From NCBI RefSeq assembly GCF_900107635.1, contig NZ_FNRD01000009.1:62001-126000 (forward strand): a DNA stretch of 64,000 nt, in the 5' to 3' direction. Positions 53,801 to 61,151 of this stretch are shown piece after piece; position 1 is the first letter of the stretch, and every line of letters begins with the position of its first letter. The position numbers were made by a program, and so were the translations under genes. Below the pieces are notes generated by a model that had not been told where the DNA came from, made no database searches, and worked only from the letters and a program-made list of their open reading frames with translations. This DNA comes from Flavobacterium gillisiae. GTDB taxonomy: Bacteria; Bacteroidota; Bacteroidia; Flavobacteriales; Flavobacteriaceae.

Positions 53801-54655
53801 TAAGTGATTCGGGAACGTTCCTCTAGAGAATGATTTCAAGTCTATTCCGTTATTTTCAATTAGCGTTAAAGCAGCTTGAGCAAATTCAGCATTATCTTTT
53901 TCTAAAACTTTACAACTTTCTATTAATTTCTTTTTGATTTCGACAAAATCGGCAATGGATTTATCCTGAAAATGAGTGATTTCAGATCGGTGGTTTTCAT
54001 TGAGAACTAAGCGACCTGTATCCAGAATCTCACGCGAAATATCCCAAGATTTATCATCATCGGTTTTTTCCATGGTGAAATCGATTAACAACTTAGTCAA
54101 CGTTTCGTCTTCCCCAGCTTGCGCGATGATAGCATCTACGGCTTCGATTAATAAATTTTCGGTATCTAAAGTGACTTCAAAAGTCATAGGCAACTTTAAA
54201 TCATGGGCGAAGGCACGAATTACTTTATGGGTAAATTTATCTATGGTCGAAATATCAAATGCCGCATAGTTATGAATAATATGCTTGATGATTTGCTGCG
54301 ATTTGGTTTTTATTTGAATGATCGAAAGTTTGATTGCCCACTCTTTAGTATCTTCTACTAGATCATTCATCAAGTCTATTGCTTTTTTCGAAGGTTCGTC
54401 TTTAGCAAATTCGGATAGACTTCCCACAATACGACTTTTCATTTCGTGCACCGCTTTATTGGTAAACGTAATGGCTAATATATTTCTATAAGCATCATTT
54501 TTTGGAGCCGTAAGAATAATTTTGAGGTATTCTTTTACAAGCGCATAGGTTTTACCAGAACCTGCGGATGCGTCATATATGGCGAAGGATGGTCTCCCCA
54601 CCCCGGCCCTCCCCGAAGGGGAGGGAGTCGAAACTGGATCTACTTTATGTTCCAA
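50873..54655 (-). CDS. AddA-like UvrD helicase-nuclease with inserted DUF559 domain
   Basis: A 1260-residue RecB/AddA-like protein. Walker A YDASAGSGKTYALVKEYL at residues 27-44, motif II FIDEFQDTSEMQW near 405, motif III GDPKQSIYRWRGG, motif V TIHKSKGLEFPVVIMPF near 945, motif VI YVALTRAEEQLYV, and the C-terminal PD-(D/E)XK nuclease LLDYKTGAHDAKYQKQ near 1215. Residues about 699-891 are foreign: they begin LPPAPSEGGGD, contain a complete DUF559 endonuclease domain (residues 747-853) and end SPSPSGRAGVG; the helicase resumes at NAYVQYFLDIVLERD. The N-terminus also carries a PSPSGRAGVG repeat, and the only possible start is TTG 54655, inside a tandem repeat. Without the insertion the protein would be about 1060 residues, normal for the family. 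Confidence 0.88.
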   Translation of the reverse strand: MEHKVDPVSTPSPSGRAGVGRPSFAIYDASAGSGKTYALVKEYLKIILTAPKNDAYRNILAITFTNKAVHEMKSRIVGSLSEFAKDEPSKKAIDLMNDLVEDTKEWAIKLSIIQIKTKSQQIIKHIIHNYAAFDISTIDKFTHKVIRAFAHDLKLPMTFEVTLDTENLLIEAVDAIIAQAGEDETLTKLLIDFTMEKTDDDKSWDISREILDTGRLVLNENHRSEITHFQDKSIADFVEIKKKLIESCKVLEKDNAEFAQAALTLIENNGIDLKSFSRGTFPNHLISIRDGKYNPKNKTFHEFDDIAINKTAKDRALIENLIPELIQILGSIYKNFEKRDFYKAFLKNITPLSLLNTVSNELAKIQEEQNVLSISEFNAIIHREIQNQPAPFIYERLGERYRHFFIDEFQDTSEMQWQNLIPLIDNALAGQDDYGEKGTLMIVGDPKQSIYRWRGGKAEQFIELSKDNNPFSNPEKKLEHLDKNYRSYSQVIEFNNDFFKLLSSEFEQPDYKDLYENHSHQKTNDKTGGYVNISFIPKVESTEDDEEALDKTELFVLATLNTIQKVLQEGFEYKDIVILTRKRSQGIAIANYLTEQNIPLLSSETLMIQNATEVRLIIHLLKYLKNNADLEAKAYFLHYIAENIQDQLPVHDFIAKGMEQKLESDFEKWLMSYDISLSFQNIRKKSLYEAVEVIVAKFILPPAPSEGGGDVVDIGNVKDLDNVDGNTGSVSGKKGFMTGGNNSHLLIEKAIAHRKEPTVAEKILWDELKEQSLGSKFRQQHLIDNYIVDFVCLSKKLIVEVDGDYHFTEEQKVLDHNRTQVLNELGYKVIRFRNNEVIERISKVLDTIRNVLEEQQQTLELNNDKLFNSVYVSKDNETIKSPSPSGRAGVGNAYVQYFLDIVLERDVRNQAGIADFLNFWDKNAEKFSIPSPEGNNAVRIMTIHKSKGLEFPVVIMPFAEEDYSRKPKDKLWLDGEEMDFGLPKVLVDNSSAVEGFGVEAKAIYDQKKQEELLDNVNVLYVALTRAEEQLYVISNMNLSSKGEVPKNNMCTFFINYLMSKGVFDESKLDYEFGSATKLSNKAKHIDTSKAIRVVAEVLNPKNIKIAQREALMWGTHQQESIEYGNVVHEILSFVKTKKDVELAVTKSIESGLITFNQKELVYKTIKDIVNHAALESFFSEEHEVLNEQTIIQKEGKTIKPDRMVVTKDKEVFLLDYKTGAHDAKYQKQLENYQLAIELMGYKVVKKALIYIGKEIDVVNL
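51983..52013. repeat. REP-like repeat inside addA-like gene (insert 3' edge)
   Basis: CCCAGCCCTCCCCGAAGGGG plus flanks, GC-rich in an AT-rich gene. It encodes SPSPSGRAGVG on the minus strand. The same 30 bases recur at 54594-54627. Confidence 0.8.
52095..52415 (-). other. DUF559 endonuclease domain inserted in helicase
   Basis: Encodes EPTVAEKILWDELKEQSLGS, then KFRQQHLIDNYIVDFVCLSK, LIVEVDGDYHFTEEQ, and RTQVLNELGYKVIRFRNNEV. These carry the Glu, Asp, and E-x-D of the Vsr/PD-(D/E)XK-like DUF559 fold with all expected blocks intact. In other genomes DUF559 usually stands alone as a small protein of about 120 residues. Confidence 0.85.
52527..52560. repeat. REP-like repeat inside addA-like gene (insert 5' edge)
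   Basis: CCCCCTCCTTCGGAGGGGGC continuing with CGGGGGGAGG, a strong palindrome. It encodes LPPAPSEGGG on the minus strand and marks the other border of the DUF559 insertion. It has the same CGAAG core design as the other REP-like elements but a different arm. Confidence 0.8.
54594..54627. repeat. REP-like repeat at N-terminus of addA-like gene
   Basis: The same unit as 51983-52013 (CCGGCCCTCCCCGAAGGGGA core). It encodes TPSPSGRAGVG immediately before the conserved PSFAIYDASAGSGKT start of the helicase. The native start codon appears to have been displaced. Confidence 0.8.
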
Positions 54656-54935
54656 ATTACTGTTGTTTTTTCATTATTATTTTATGCAGGAACATCATTT
54701 TTATTTTCAATAAAAACGAGATTCTGATTGTTTTAGACTTTCTGGATTTCTAGATCTACTTTATGTTCCAAATTACTATTGTTTTTTCATTATTATTTTG
54801 TGCAGGAACTTCATTTTTATTTTCAATAAAAACGACATTCTGATTGTTTTAGACTCTCTGGATTTCTAGATCTACTTTATCTTCTAATCTACTGTGTTTT
54901 TTCTGTTTTGTGCAGGAACATCATTTTTAAAATTT
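54637..54935. repeat. Tandem repeat, 116-bp period, about 2.5 copies
   Basis: Units begin GATCTACTTTATGTTCCAAA at 54637 and 54753, and GATCTACTTTATCTTC (diverged) at 54869. Each contains GCAGGAACATCATTTTTATT and CTGATTGTTTTAGACT. The first unit holds the TTG start used by the addA-like gene. No protein-coding repeat is evident, so it is probably an expanded upstream leader or promoter region. Confidence 0.85.
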
Positions 54936-54970
54936 CTTAAATTGCACCTAAATTGATGCGGGATTCTAGA

Positions 54971-55059
54971 CCCTAGCCCTGATGGAAACGGCATCCTTTC
55001 CTGCCTCGTCTTTTTGGACGAGACAGGAAAGATATAGTGTACAGCAGGAAAAAGCTTCT
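54971..55059. repeat. Structured dispersed element with long hairpin
   Basis: CTAGCCCTGATGGAAACGGC leads into CTTTCCTGCCTCGTC, loop TTTTTG, GACGAGACAGGAAAG (stem 15 bp with one C-A mismatch, 54996-55031), then GATATAGTGTACAGCAGGAA. Conserved flanks around a variable hairpin are typical of an element repeated in Flavobacterium intergenic regions. It lies between divergent addA-like and rbfA genes. Confidence 0.65.
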
Positions 55060-55097
55060 AAAAAACAGTTTAAATAATAGGTTGCTTTTAAAAATTG

Positions 55098-55127
55098 TTT
55101 GTTTAATGTTTAAAAGTAGTATTTTTG
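55098..55127 (+). promoter_or_regulatory. Promoter of rbfA
   Basis: TTTG at 55098-55101, 18-base spacer, TATTTTTG at 55120-55127. Only 4 bases separate the -7 box from the ATG, so the transcript is probably leaderless or nearly so. Confidence 0.7.
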
Positions 55128-55131
55128 CACT

Positions 55132-55524
55132 ATGGAAACAAATAGACAGAAAAAAATAGGTGGGGTGATCCAAAAAGATTTGGTTGATATCCTACAAGGT
55201 GAAGTGAGAAAAAACGGAGTAAGTAATTTAATTATTTCGGTATCCAAGGTTGTTGTTACTTCAGATTTGTCTGTGGCGACGGTTCATTTAAGTGTTTTTC
55301 CTCAGGATAAAGCAAAAGAAATTTTAGAGGCTGTTAAGTCGAATTCTAAAACAATAAAACATGATTTATCACAAAGAGTACGTTTGCAATTGAGAAAAGT
55401 GCCTAATTTGGTTTTCTTTATTGATGACTCTTTAGACTACATTGAAAAAATTGACAATGCTTTAGCAAGTAAAGATAATCCTATTGAAAATAGAGATCTT
55501 CTAGAGAAACGCAAGCTGATATAA
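55132..55524 (+). CDS. rbfA: 30S ribosome-binding factor A
   Basis: A 130-residue KH-like protein that binds immature 30S subunits and helps 16S rRNA maturation. Family features: NRQKKIGGVIQKDLVDILQG at the start, VSKVVVTSDLSVATVHLSVF, and the C-terminal RVRLQLRKVPNLVFFIDDSL with DYIEKIDN. Full length. The next gene starts 1 base after its stop. Confidence 0.95.
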   Translation: METNRQKKIGGVIQKDLVDILQGEVRKNGVSNLIISVSKVVVTSDLSVATVHLSVFPQDKAKEILEAVKSNSKTIKHDLSQRVRLQLRKVPNLVFFIDDSLDYIEKIDNALASKDNPIENRDLLEKRKLI

Positions 55525-55525
55525 T

Positions 55526-56725
55526 TTGAATTTTCCCCTTTACATAGCCAAACGTTACATTCTAAGTAACAGTAAAAACAATGCCATAAACATCATCAAT
55601 CGCATTGCGAGTATGGGAATCATTGTTGGCGCCATGGCTTTGTTTGTGGTACTATCTGTTTTTAGCGGATTGAAAGTTTTTAGTCTTTCATTCACAAACG
55701 ACATTGATCCCGACCTAAAAATAAGCAGCACTCTGGGGAAATCATTTTTTATTTCACCAGAACAAGAAGCTGAAATCAAGAAAATAGAAGGCGTAGTTTC
55801 CTATAGTAAAATTATAGAAGAACGCGTTTTGTTTGTTTTTGATGATAAGCAGGTCGTTACCTACTTAAAAGGGGTTGACACCAATTTCAGCAAAGTTAAC
55901 GACATTAAAAAAACATTGTATAATGGACAATGGATTGAGCCTGATACCTATCAGGTTGTTGTAGGTTATGGAATTGCTCAGAAATTCTCCATGGGATTAC
56001 TGGATTTTAATAAACAACTGGAAGTCTTAGTTCCTAAACCCGGAAGAGGAGCCATTACAAATCCCGCGCAAGCATTTAATAAAACCGATGTTTTTCCTAT
56101 AGGCATTTATGCCATCAGTGAAGATCTTGATTCTAAATACGTTTTTGCAGATTTGGGTCTGGCCCAAGAATTATTGGAATACAAAACCAATCAGATTTCG
56201 GGAATTGAGATTAAAGAAAAAAAGGACGCTGACGAAGATGCAATCATCGAGAAACTGCAGACGATTTTCAATAATAAAATCACGGTAAAAAACAGAGCCC
56301 AACTAAACGAAGCCTTGTATAAAATGTTGAATACAGAGAATATAGCTGTGTATTTAATCTTTACTTTGGTTATCGTAGTGGCGCTTTTTAATCTTATTGG
56401 CGCACTGATCATGATGATTCTCGACAAAAAAGGAAACTTAAAAACACTTTTTAACCTGGGAACAGAAATCAAGGATTTGCGTAAAATATTTTTACTTCAA
56501 GGAACGCTACTAAGTCTATTTGGTGGAATTATTGGACTTCTTTTAGGAATTGCAATTGTGTTACTACAACAACATTTTCAGCTGGTAATGATTACACCTA
56601 CACTAGCTTATCCGGTGGTTTTCACGCTGGAAAACGTATTGATTGTTATGGGAACGATTGTGACCCTTGGTTTTATCGCTTCACTGATTGCGAGTAGTCG
56701 AGTGAGCAAGAAGTTGCTGGATTAA
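55526..56725 (+). CDS. LolC/FtsX-type ABC transporter permease
   Basis: A 399-residue permease of the MacB/FtsX/LolC class. TM1 is in GIIVGAMALFVVLSVFSGLK near residue 33, a large periplasmic domain runs to about 265, and three TM segments follow (IYLIFTLVIVVALFNLIGAL, TLLSLFGGIIGLLLGIAIVL, and VLIVMGTIVTLGFIASLIAS). The N-terminal YIAKRYILSNSKNNAINIIN is typical of LolC/LolE-like proteins that extract lipoproteins from the inner membrane. The partner ATPase is not in the window. Translation begins at TTG 55526, 1 base after rbfA, implying coupling. Confidence 0.85.
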   Translation: MNFPLYIAKRYILSNSKNNAINIINRIASMGIIVGAMALFVVLSVFSGLKVFSLSFTNDIDPDLKISSTLGKSFFISPEQEAEIKKIEGVVSYSKIIEERVLFVFDDKQVVTYLKGVDTNFSKVNDIKKTLYNGQWIEPDTYQVVVGYGIAQKFSMGLLDFNKQLEVLVPKPGRGAITNPAQAFNKTDVFPIGIYAISEDLDSKYVFADLGLAQELLEYKTNQISGIEIKEKKDADEDAIIEKLQTIFNNKITVKNRAQLNEALYKMLNTENIAVYLIFTLVIVVALFNLIGALIMMILDKKGNLKTLFNLGTEIKDLRKIFLLQGTLLSLFGGIIGLLLGIAIVLLQQHFQLVMITPTLAYPVVFTLENVLIVMGTIVTLGFIASLIASSRVSKKLLD

Positions 56726-56834
56726 GTTGTGATCTATGAATTACGAATTTTTGATTTAAAACAAAACACGAAATCCACCAATTTAAACGAATTAATTTGT
56801 GAAAATTGGTGGAATTCGTGTTTGAAATAGCTTT

Positions 56835-57827
56835 TTATACAAGCTCATATCCTACATACGCTTCCTGAATCTCATTCAAGAGAGCAAATAATTCTTCCGG
56901 ATGATCTAAAGTTACCAGTTTTAGTTTGTACGGCTTAAAAGAATGAATCCCTTTAAAATAATTCGTATAATGAGGTCTTGTTTCTACAATTCCGAGTCTT
57001 TCTCCTTTCCATTGCATTGCCCAAGTAAGGTGATTGCGCACCGCTTCAACTCTATCTACAACGGTAGGTTTTGCTAAATGTTCACCAGTATTGAAATAAT
57101 GTTTGATTTCGTTAAAAATCCAAGGATATCCAATCGCAGCACGACCAATCATGATTCCGTCGATACCGTATTCATTTTTATATTGTAATGCTTTTTCTGG
57201 GCTGTCGATATCTCCATTACCAAAAATAGGCATGGTGATTCTTGGGTTATTTTTGACACGAGCGATGTGTGACCAATCAGAATGACCTTTGTACATTTGG
57301 GCACGCGTTCTAGCATGAATACTCAAAGCCGCAACTCCAACATCTTGTAAACGCTCAGCTACCTCATCAATATTAATCGAATTGTCATCCCAACCCAAAC
57401 GGGTTTTTACCGTTACGGGTAAATGCGTACTATCGATAACCGCTTTTGTCAAGCGAATCATCAAGTCAACATCTTTTAATACTCCTGCGCCGGCACCTTT
57501 ACAAACCACTTTTTTTACGGGACAACCAAAGTTAATATCTATAATATCTGGATTTACAGTAGAAACTATTTTAGACGATAACGCCATAGCTTCTTCGTCA
57601 CCTCCAAAAATCTGGATTCCAACAGGTCGTTCATAATCGAAGATGTCTAATTTCATTCGGCTTTTGATGGCGTCACGAATTAATCCTTCGGAAGAAATAA
57701 ATTCTGAGTACATCATATCGGCACCGTGCATCTTACACAACCTACGAAAAGGCGGGTCGCTCACATCCTCCATAGGAGCAAGAAGTAAAGGAAAATCCGG
57801 TAATTCTATGTTGCCAATCTTAATCAT
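56835..57827 (-). CDS. dusB: tRNA-dihydrouridine synthase B-like
   Basis: A 330-residue FMN enzyme reducing uridines in tRNA. Motifs: LLAPMEDVSDPPFRRLCKMH at the start, VGIQIFGGDEEAMALSSKIV, DINFGCPVKKVVCKGAGAGV with the catalytic Cys (near residue 108), and FGNGDIDSPEKALQYKNEYG with IMIGRAAIGYPWIF for phosphate binding. It matches the DusB group by its NFGCPVKKV motif and length. Single gene on the minus strand. Confidence 0.92.
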   Translation of the reverse strand: MIKIGNIELPDFPLLLAPMEDVSDPPFRRLCKMHGADMMYSEFISSEGLIRDAIKSRMKLDIFDYERPVGIQIFGGDEEAMALSSKIVSTVNPDIIDINFGCPVKKVVCKGAGAGVLKDVDLMIRLTKAVIDSTHLPVTVKTRLGWDDNSINIDEVAERLQDVGVAALSIHARTRAQMYKGHSDWSHIARVKNNPRITMPIFGNGDIDSPEKALQYKNEYGIDGIMIGRAAIGYPWIFNEIKHYFNTGEHLAKPTVVDRVEAVRNHLTWAMQWKGERLGIVETRPHYTNYFKGIHSFKPYKLKLVTLDHPEELFALLNEIQEAYVGYELV

Positions 57828-57926
57828 CTGCTTAAATTTTGTGCAAAATTACGCTTTTTTGATCAAAGCATGAAATAGCAACGATGAAAGACTTATTACT
57901 TAACTCATTAGTTTGCTATTTGGGAC

Positions 57927-57956
57927 TTTGAAACTGTTGAATTTAAACTATCTTTG
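57927..57956 (+). promoter_or_regulatory. Promoter of lepA
   Basis: TTTG at 57927-57930, 18-base spacer, TATCTTTG at 57949-57956. This puts the start point near 57962 and the whole dispersed repeat 57982-58083 in the 5' untranslated region of lepA. Confidence 0.65.
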
Positions 57957-57981
57957 CAGATTAATGGTCGCGGTGTACGAA

Positions 57982-58083
57982 TGCGCGTGAGAGATAGTAG
58001 TGAAAAGCCCACAGTAAAGTGTAGCGACAGCGAAACTTTGCGAGGACTTGTAACGGATAGCCCGACCTTTGTGGTCACGCCCA
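57982..58083 (-). repeat. Dispersed structured repeat, minus copy in lepA leader
   Basis: Read on the minus strand: GGGCGTGACCAC, GGTCGGGCTATCCGTTACAA, a variable internal part, CTGTGGGCTTTTCACTACTA, CACGCGCA. It has the same segments in the same order as the plus-strand element at 39212-39320. The internal loop is different (CGCAAAGTTTCGCTGTCGCT instead of the GTCCCGA hairpin). Confidence 0.75.
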
Positions 58084-58130
58084 GAAATAACTTCAGGGTA
58101 AGCCAAAAATAAAATTGACAGATGGATAAG

Positions 58131-59927
58131 ATGAAAAAAATAAGGAATTTCTGCATTATTGCACATATTGACCACGGTAAAAGCACGCTTGCTGACCGTT
58201 TACTTGGTGCTACGCAAACTGTTACTGCACGTCAAGAAAAAGCACAATTACTTGACAGCATGGACCTGGAAAGAGAACGCGGGATTACGATTAAGAGTCA
58301 CGCGATTCAAATGGAATACACTTATAAAGGAGAAGAATATATCCTAAACCTTATTGACACTCCTGGTCACGTGGATTTCTCCTATGAAGTTTCTCGATCT
58401 ATTGCGGCTTGCGAAGGGGCACTTTTAATTGTCGATGCGGCTCAAAGTATTCAAGCACAAACGATCTCTAACTTGTATTTAGCTTTAGAAAATGACTTGG
58501 AAATTATTCCGGTTTTGAATAAAGTGGATTTACCAAGCGCGAATCCTGAGGAAGTAAGTGATGATATTATTGATTTACTTGGCTGTAAATTAGAAGATAT
58601 TATTCATGCTTCTGGTAAAACAGGTTTTGGTGTCGAAAATATTTTGGCAGCAATTATCGAAAAAATACCTCCTCCATCAGGAAATATTGATGAACCATTA
58701 CAAGCTTTGATTTTTGATTCTCATTATAACCCATTCCGTGGTATTGAAGTTATTTTCCGTGTAAAAAACGGACAAATAAAAAAAGGGCAGAAAATTAAAT
58801 TCATGGCTACCGGAAATGAATATTTTGCAGATGAAATTGGTACTTTGAAGTTAAACCAAGTTCCGAAGCAAGTGATTTCTGCAGGTGATGTTGGATACCT
58901 AATTTCGGGAATTAAAGAAGCTAAAGAAGTAAAAGTAGGTGATACGTTGACCGATGCAAAAACACCAACAACAAATATAATTAAGGGTTTTGAAGATGTG
59001 AAGCCTATGGTTTTTGCAGGAATCTACCCAGTGGATACGGAAGATTATGAGGAGTTGAGAAACTCTATGGAAAAACTACAGTTGAACGATGCTTCACTTG
59101 TATTTTTACCCGAAAGTTCTGCAGCATTAGGTTTTGGTTTCCGTTGTGGATTCCTTGGAATGCTACACATGGAAATTATACAAGAGCGTCTGGAAAGAGA
59201 GTTTAACATGACGGTTATCACAACTGTCCCTAACGTTTCCTACCACGCTTTCACCAAAAAAGATCCAAACACAATTTTGATTGTAAATAACCCTTCAGAT
59301 TTACCTGAGCCATCTCGTTTAGATCATGTTGAAGAGCCTTTTATTAAAGCAACGATCATTACTAAGTCTGATTATGTTGGGAATGTAATGAGCTTGTGTA
59401 TCGAAAAAAGGGGATTGATTACTAACCAAACGTATTTAACTACAGAAAGAGTTGAATTGACTTTCGATATGCCTTTGGCTGAGATTGTATTTGACTTTTA
59501 TGACCGTTTGAAAACCGTTTCTAAAGGTTATGCTTCGTTTGATTATACGCCAATTGGAATGAGAACTTCTAGTTTGGTAAAAGTAGATATATTATTGAAT
59601 GCTACTATTGTGGATGCCTTGTCATCCTTGATGCATACTGACAACGCCTACTCAATAGGTAAAAAAATGTGTGAGAAGTTGAAGGAATTGATTCCAAGAC
59701 AACAATTTGATATTCCGGTTCAAGCGGCTATTGGTGTAAAAGTAATCTCTCGTGAAACTATTAAAGCGTTACGTAAAGATGTTACTGCCAAATGTTATGG
59801 TGGAGATATTTCGAGAAAACGTAAGTTACTTGAAAAACAGAAAAAAGGTAAAAAACGTATGAGATTGGTTGGGAATGTTGAAATTCCTCAAGAAGCGTTT
59901 ATGGCTGTTTTGAAATTGAATGATTAA
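58131..59927 (+). CDS. lepA: Translation elongation factor 4 (LepA)
   Basis: A 598-residue translational GTPase that acts on stalled or mistranslocated ribosomes. G1 [18 protein letters not shown]2 [15 protein letters not shown]3 [18 protein letters not shown]4 [10 protein letters not shown]. LepA-specific C-terminal domain: [24 protein letters not shown] [20 protein letters not shown] and [23 protein letters not shown] 58131 gives the standard [18 protein letters not shown] start; an ATG 9 bases upstream is also in frame. The leader contains a dispersed repeat. Confidence 0.96.
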   Translation: MKKIRNFCIIAHIDHGKSTLADRLLGATQTVTARQEKAQLLDSMDLERERGITIKSHAIQMEYTYKGEEYILNLIDTPGHVDFSYEVSRSIAACEGALLIVDAAQSIQAQTISNLYLALENDLEIIPVLNKVDLPSANPEEVSDDIIDLLGCKLEDIIHASGKTGFGVENILAAIIEKIPPPSGNIDEPLQALIFDSHYNPFRGIEVIFRVKNGQIKKGQKIKFMATGNEYFADEIGTLKLNQVPKQVISAGDVGYLISGIKEAKEVKVGDTLTDAKTPTTNIIKGFEDVKPMVFAGIYPVDTEDYEELRNSMEKLQLNDASLVFLPESSAALGFGFRCGFLGMLHMEIIQERLEREFNMTVITTVPNVSYHAFTKKDPNTILIVNNPSDLPEPSRLDHVEEPFIKATIITKSDYVGNVMSLCIEKRGLITNQTYLTTERVELTFDMPLAEIVFDFYDRLKTVSKGYASFDYTPIGMRTSSLVKVDILLNATIVDALSSLMHTDNAYSIGKKMCEKLKELIPRQQFDIPVQAAIGVKVISRETIKALRKDVTAKCYGGDISRKRKLLEKQKKGKKRMRLVGNVEIPQEAFMAVLKLND

Positions 59928-59967
59928 AGCTCCTAGTTCCGCCGCGGCGGAGAACTACAATATTGAG

Positions 59968-59999
59968 AAACCTGACGATGAAAATTGTCAGGTTTTTTT
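59968..59999 (+). terminator. Terminator of lepA
   Basis: AACCTGAC pairs with GTCAGGTT around GATGAAAATT, followed by T7. A short GCCGCGGC palindrome lies just upstream (near 59941). Confidence 0.85.
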
Positions 60000-60014
60000 A
60001 TACTCCTCAATTTT

Positions 60015-60040
60015 GTTCCCCATTCGGGGGGTTAGGGACT
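60015..60040. repeat. REP-like GC-rich palindrome, reverse copy
   Basis: GTTCCCCATTCGGGGGGTTA followed by GGGACTC is the reverse-strand version of the element at 39075-39099, between lepA and the sugar kinase gene. Confidence 0.65.
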
Positions 60041-60041
60041 C

Positions 60042-60974
60042 TTATTTATCCTTTAACCACTCAAACAACCTTTTAGCATCTTCCAATTTAAATAACTGAG
60101 TGCCTTCATTCATTGTTGCTGCTGAACCGCAGGCAACTCCCCAACGAATTACTTCTTTCAATGGTTTGTTTTGAGCTAGTGCCCAAGTCATTCCACCCAC
60201 CATGCTGTCTCCAGCACCTACGGTACTTTTTTTAGCAACATTTGGAGCAGGAACGTAATCATACGAATTTTTGGTAACTAATACTGCGCCTTGAGGCCCC
60301 AGAGAAACAACCACAATTTCGGCTCCACCGCTTGCAATGATTTGTTTAGCAGCTGCATTCACCTCCTCCATTTCTAGTTTTTCTACTCCTATTAGCTTGG
60401 CTAATTCACCTACATTAGGTTTAATTAAATAAACTCCTGTTTCTAACACTTTTTTTAACGCTTCCCCTGAGGTATCAACTATTAATTTCGAATTTGATTT
60501 CTTCGCTATTTTAGCTATTTTTTGATAAAAATCAGTAGACAAACCTTCATTTAAACTACCACTTGCTACGATAAACCTAGACTGGATAGTAGAAATCGTT
60601 TCTAACAACTTGCTTTCTTCTTCTAATGAAATTTCACCTCCAGTAAAACCAAATCGGTATTGAGAGTTCGTATTATCATCAACGGCTACGAAGCTTTCTC
60701 TTGTCCATGTTTCTACTTCAATCGCATGATAAGCAATAGATTCTTTTTCTACTAAATCTTCAAGAATTTTTCCGGTAGCTCCTCCCGATGTAAAAACAGC
60801 TAATGATTCCCCTCCTAATCTAGCGATTGCCTTAGAAACATTTATTCCCCCTCCACCAGCGTCATAACGAGGAGTTGCGCATCTAATCTTTTGCTCAGCA
60901 ACTAATCCTTTAAAGTGAGTGCTTTTATCTAATGCCGGATTTACCGTTATGGTAACAATATCAAATGCTTTCAT
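60042..60974 (-). CDS. PfkB-family sugar-phosphate kinase (1-phosphofructokinase-like)
   Basis: A 310-residue ribokinase-fold kinase. N-terminal VTVNPALDKSTHFKGLV-type segment (ITVNPALDKSTHFKG), PRYDAGGGGINVSKAIARLG near residue 35, anion-hole VGAGDSMVGGMTWALAQNKP with catalytic Asp near 252, and the later GVACGSAATMNEG. It matches 1-phosphofructokinase/6-phosphotagatose kinase-type enzymes, the PfkB group that includes E. coli Pfk-2. Substrate is not certain. ATG 60974 (MKAFDIVTIT) is preferred over 60983. Confidence 0.87.
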   Translation of the reverse strand: MKAFDIVTITVNPALDKSTHFKGLVAEQKIRCATPRYDAGGGGINVSKAIARLGGESLAVFTSGGATGKILEDLVEKESIAYHAIEVETWTRESFVAVDDNTNSQYRFGFTGGEISLEEESKLLETISTIQSRFIVASGSLNEGLSTDFYQKIAKIAKKSNSKLIVDTSGEALKKVLETGVYLIKPNVGELAKLIGVEKLEMEEVNAAAKQIIASGGAEIVVVSLGPQGAVLVTKNSYDYVPAPNVAKKSTVGAGDSMVGGMTWALAQNKPLKEVIRWGVACGSAATMNEGTQLFKLEDAKRLFEWLKDK

Positions 60975-61087
60975 TTTGTTCAATTTTACTACTCTAAAGA
61001 TGCGAAAAAATATTCAAATCTCATATGTTGGGATCCTACTACTTCTTTTCAGCTGATTAATCCCGAATTAATTAGACAAAACCTTTG

Positions 61088-61095
61088 TACCTTTG
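61088..61095 (+). promoter_or_regulatory. -7 promoter-like element of thiL
   Basis: TACCTTTG matches TAnnTTTG, about 57 bases before the start. A clear -33 TTTG is not present. Confidence 0.4.
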
Positions 61096-61123
61096 CATCA
61101 CAAAACTAATTTAAATATTGAAC

Positions 61124-61149
61124 GAAGACTGCTTCGTTCCTCGCAATGA
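61124..61149. repeat. Short dispersed repeat abutting thiL start
   Basis: GAAGACTGCTTCGTTCCTCG then CAATGAC, i.e. the reverse of GTCATTGCGAGGAACGAAGC, a unit repeated in many Bacteroidota spacers. The in-frame ATG at 61146 lies in this repeat, which favours the next ATG (61152) as the thiL start. Confidence 0.5.
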
Positions 61150-61151
61150 CT

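Noticed and set aside
61146..61151. ATG at 61146 as thiL start
   Set aside because: It lies inside a dispersed repeat, and the family N-terminus begins at the next ATG, 61152.
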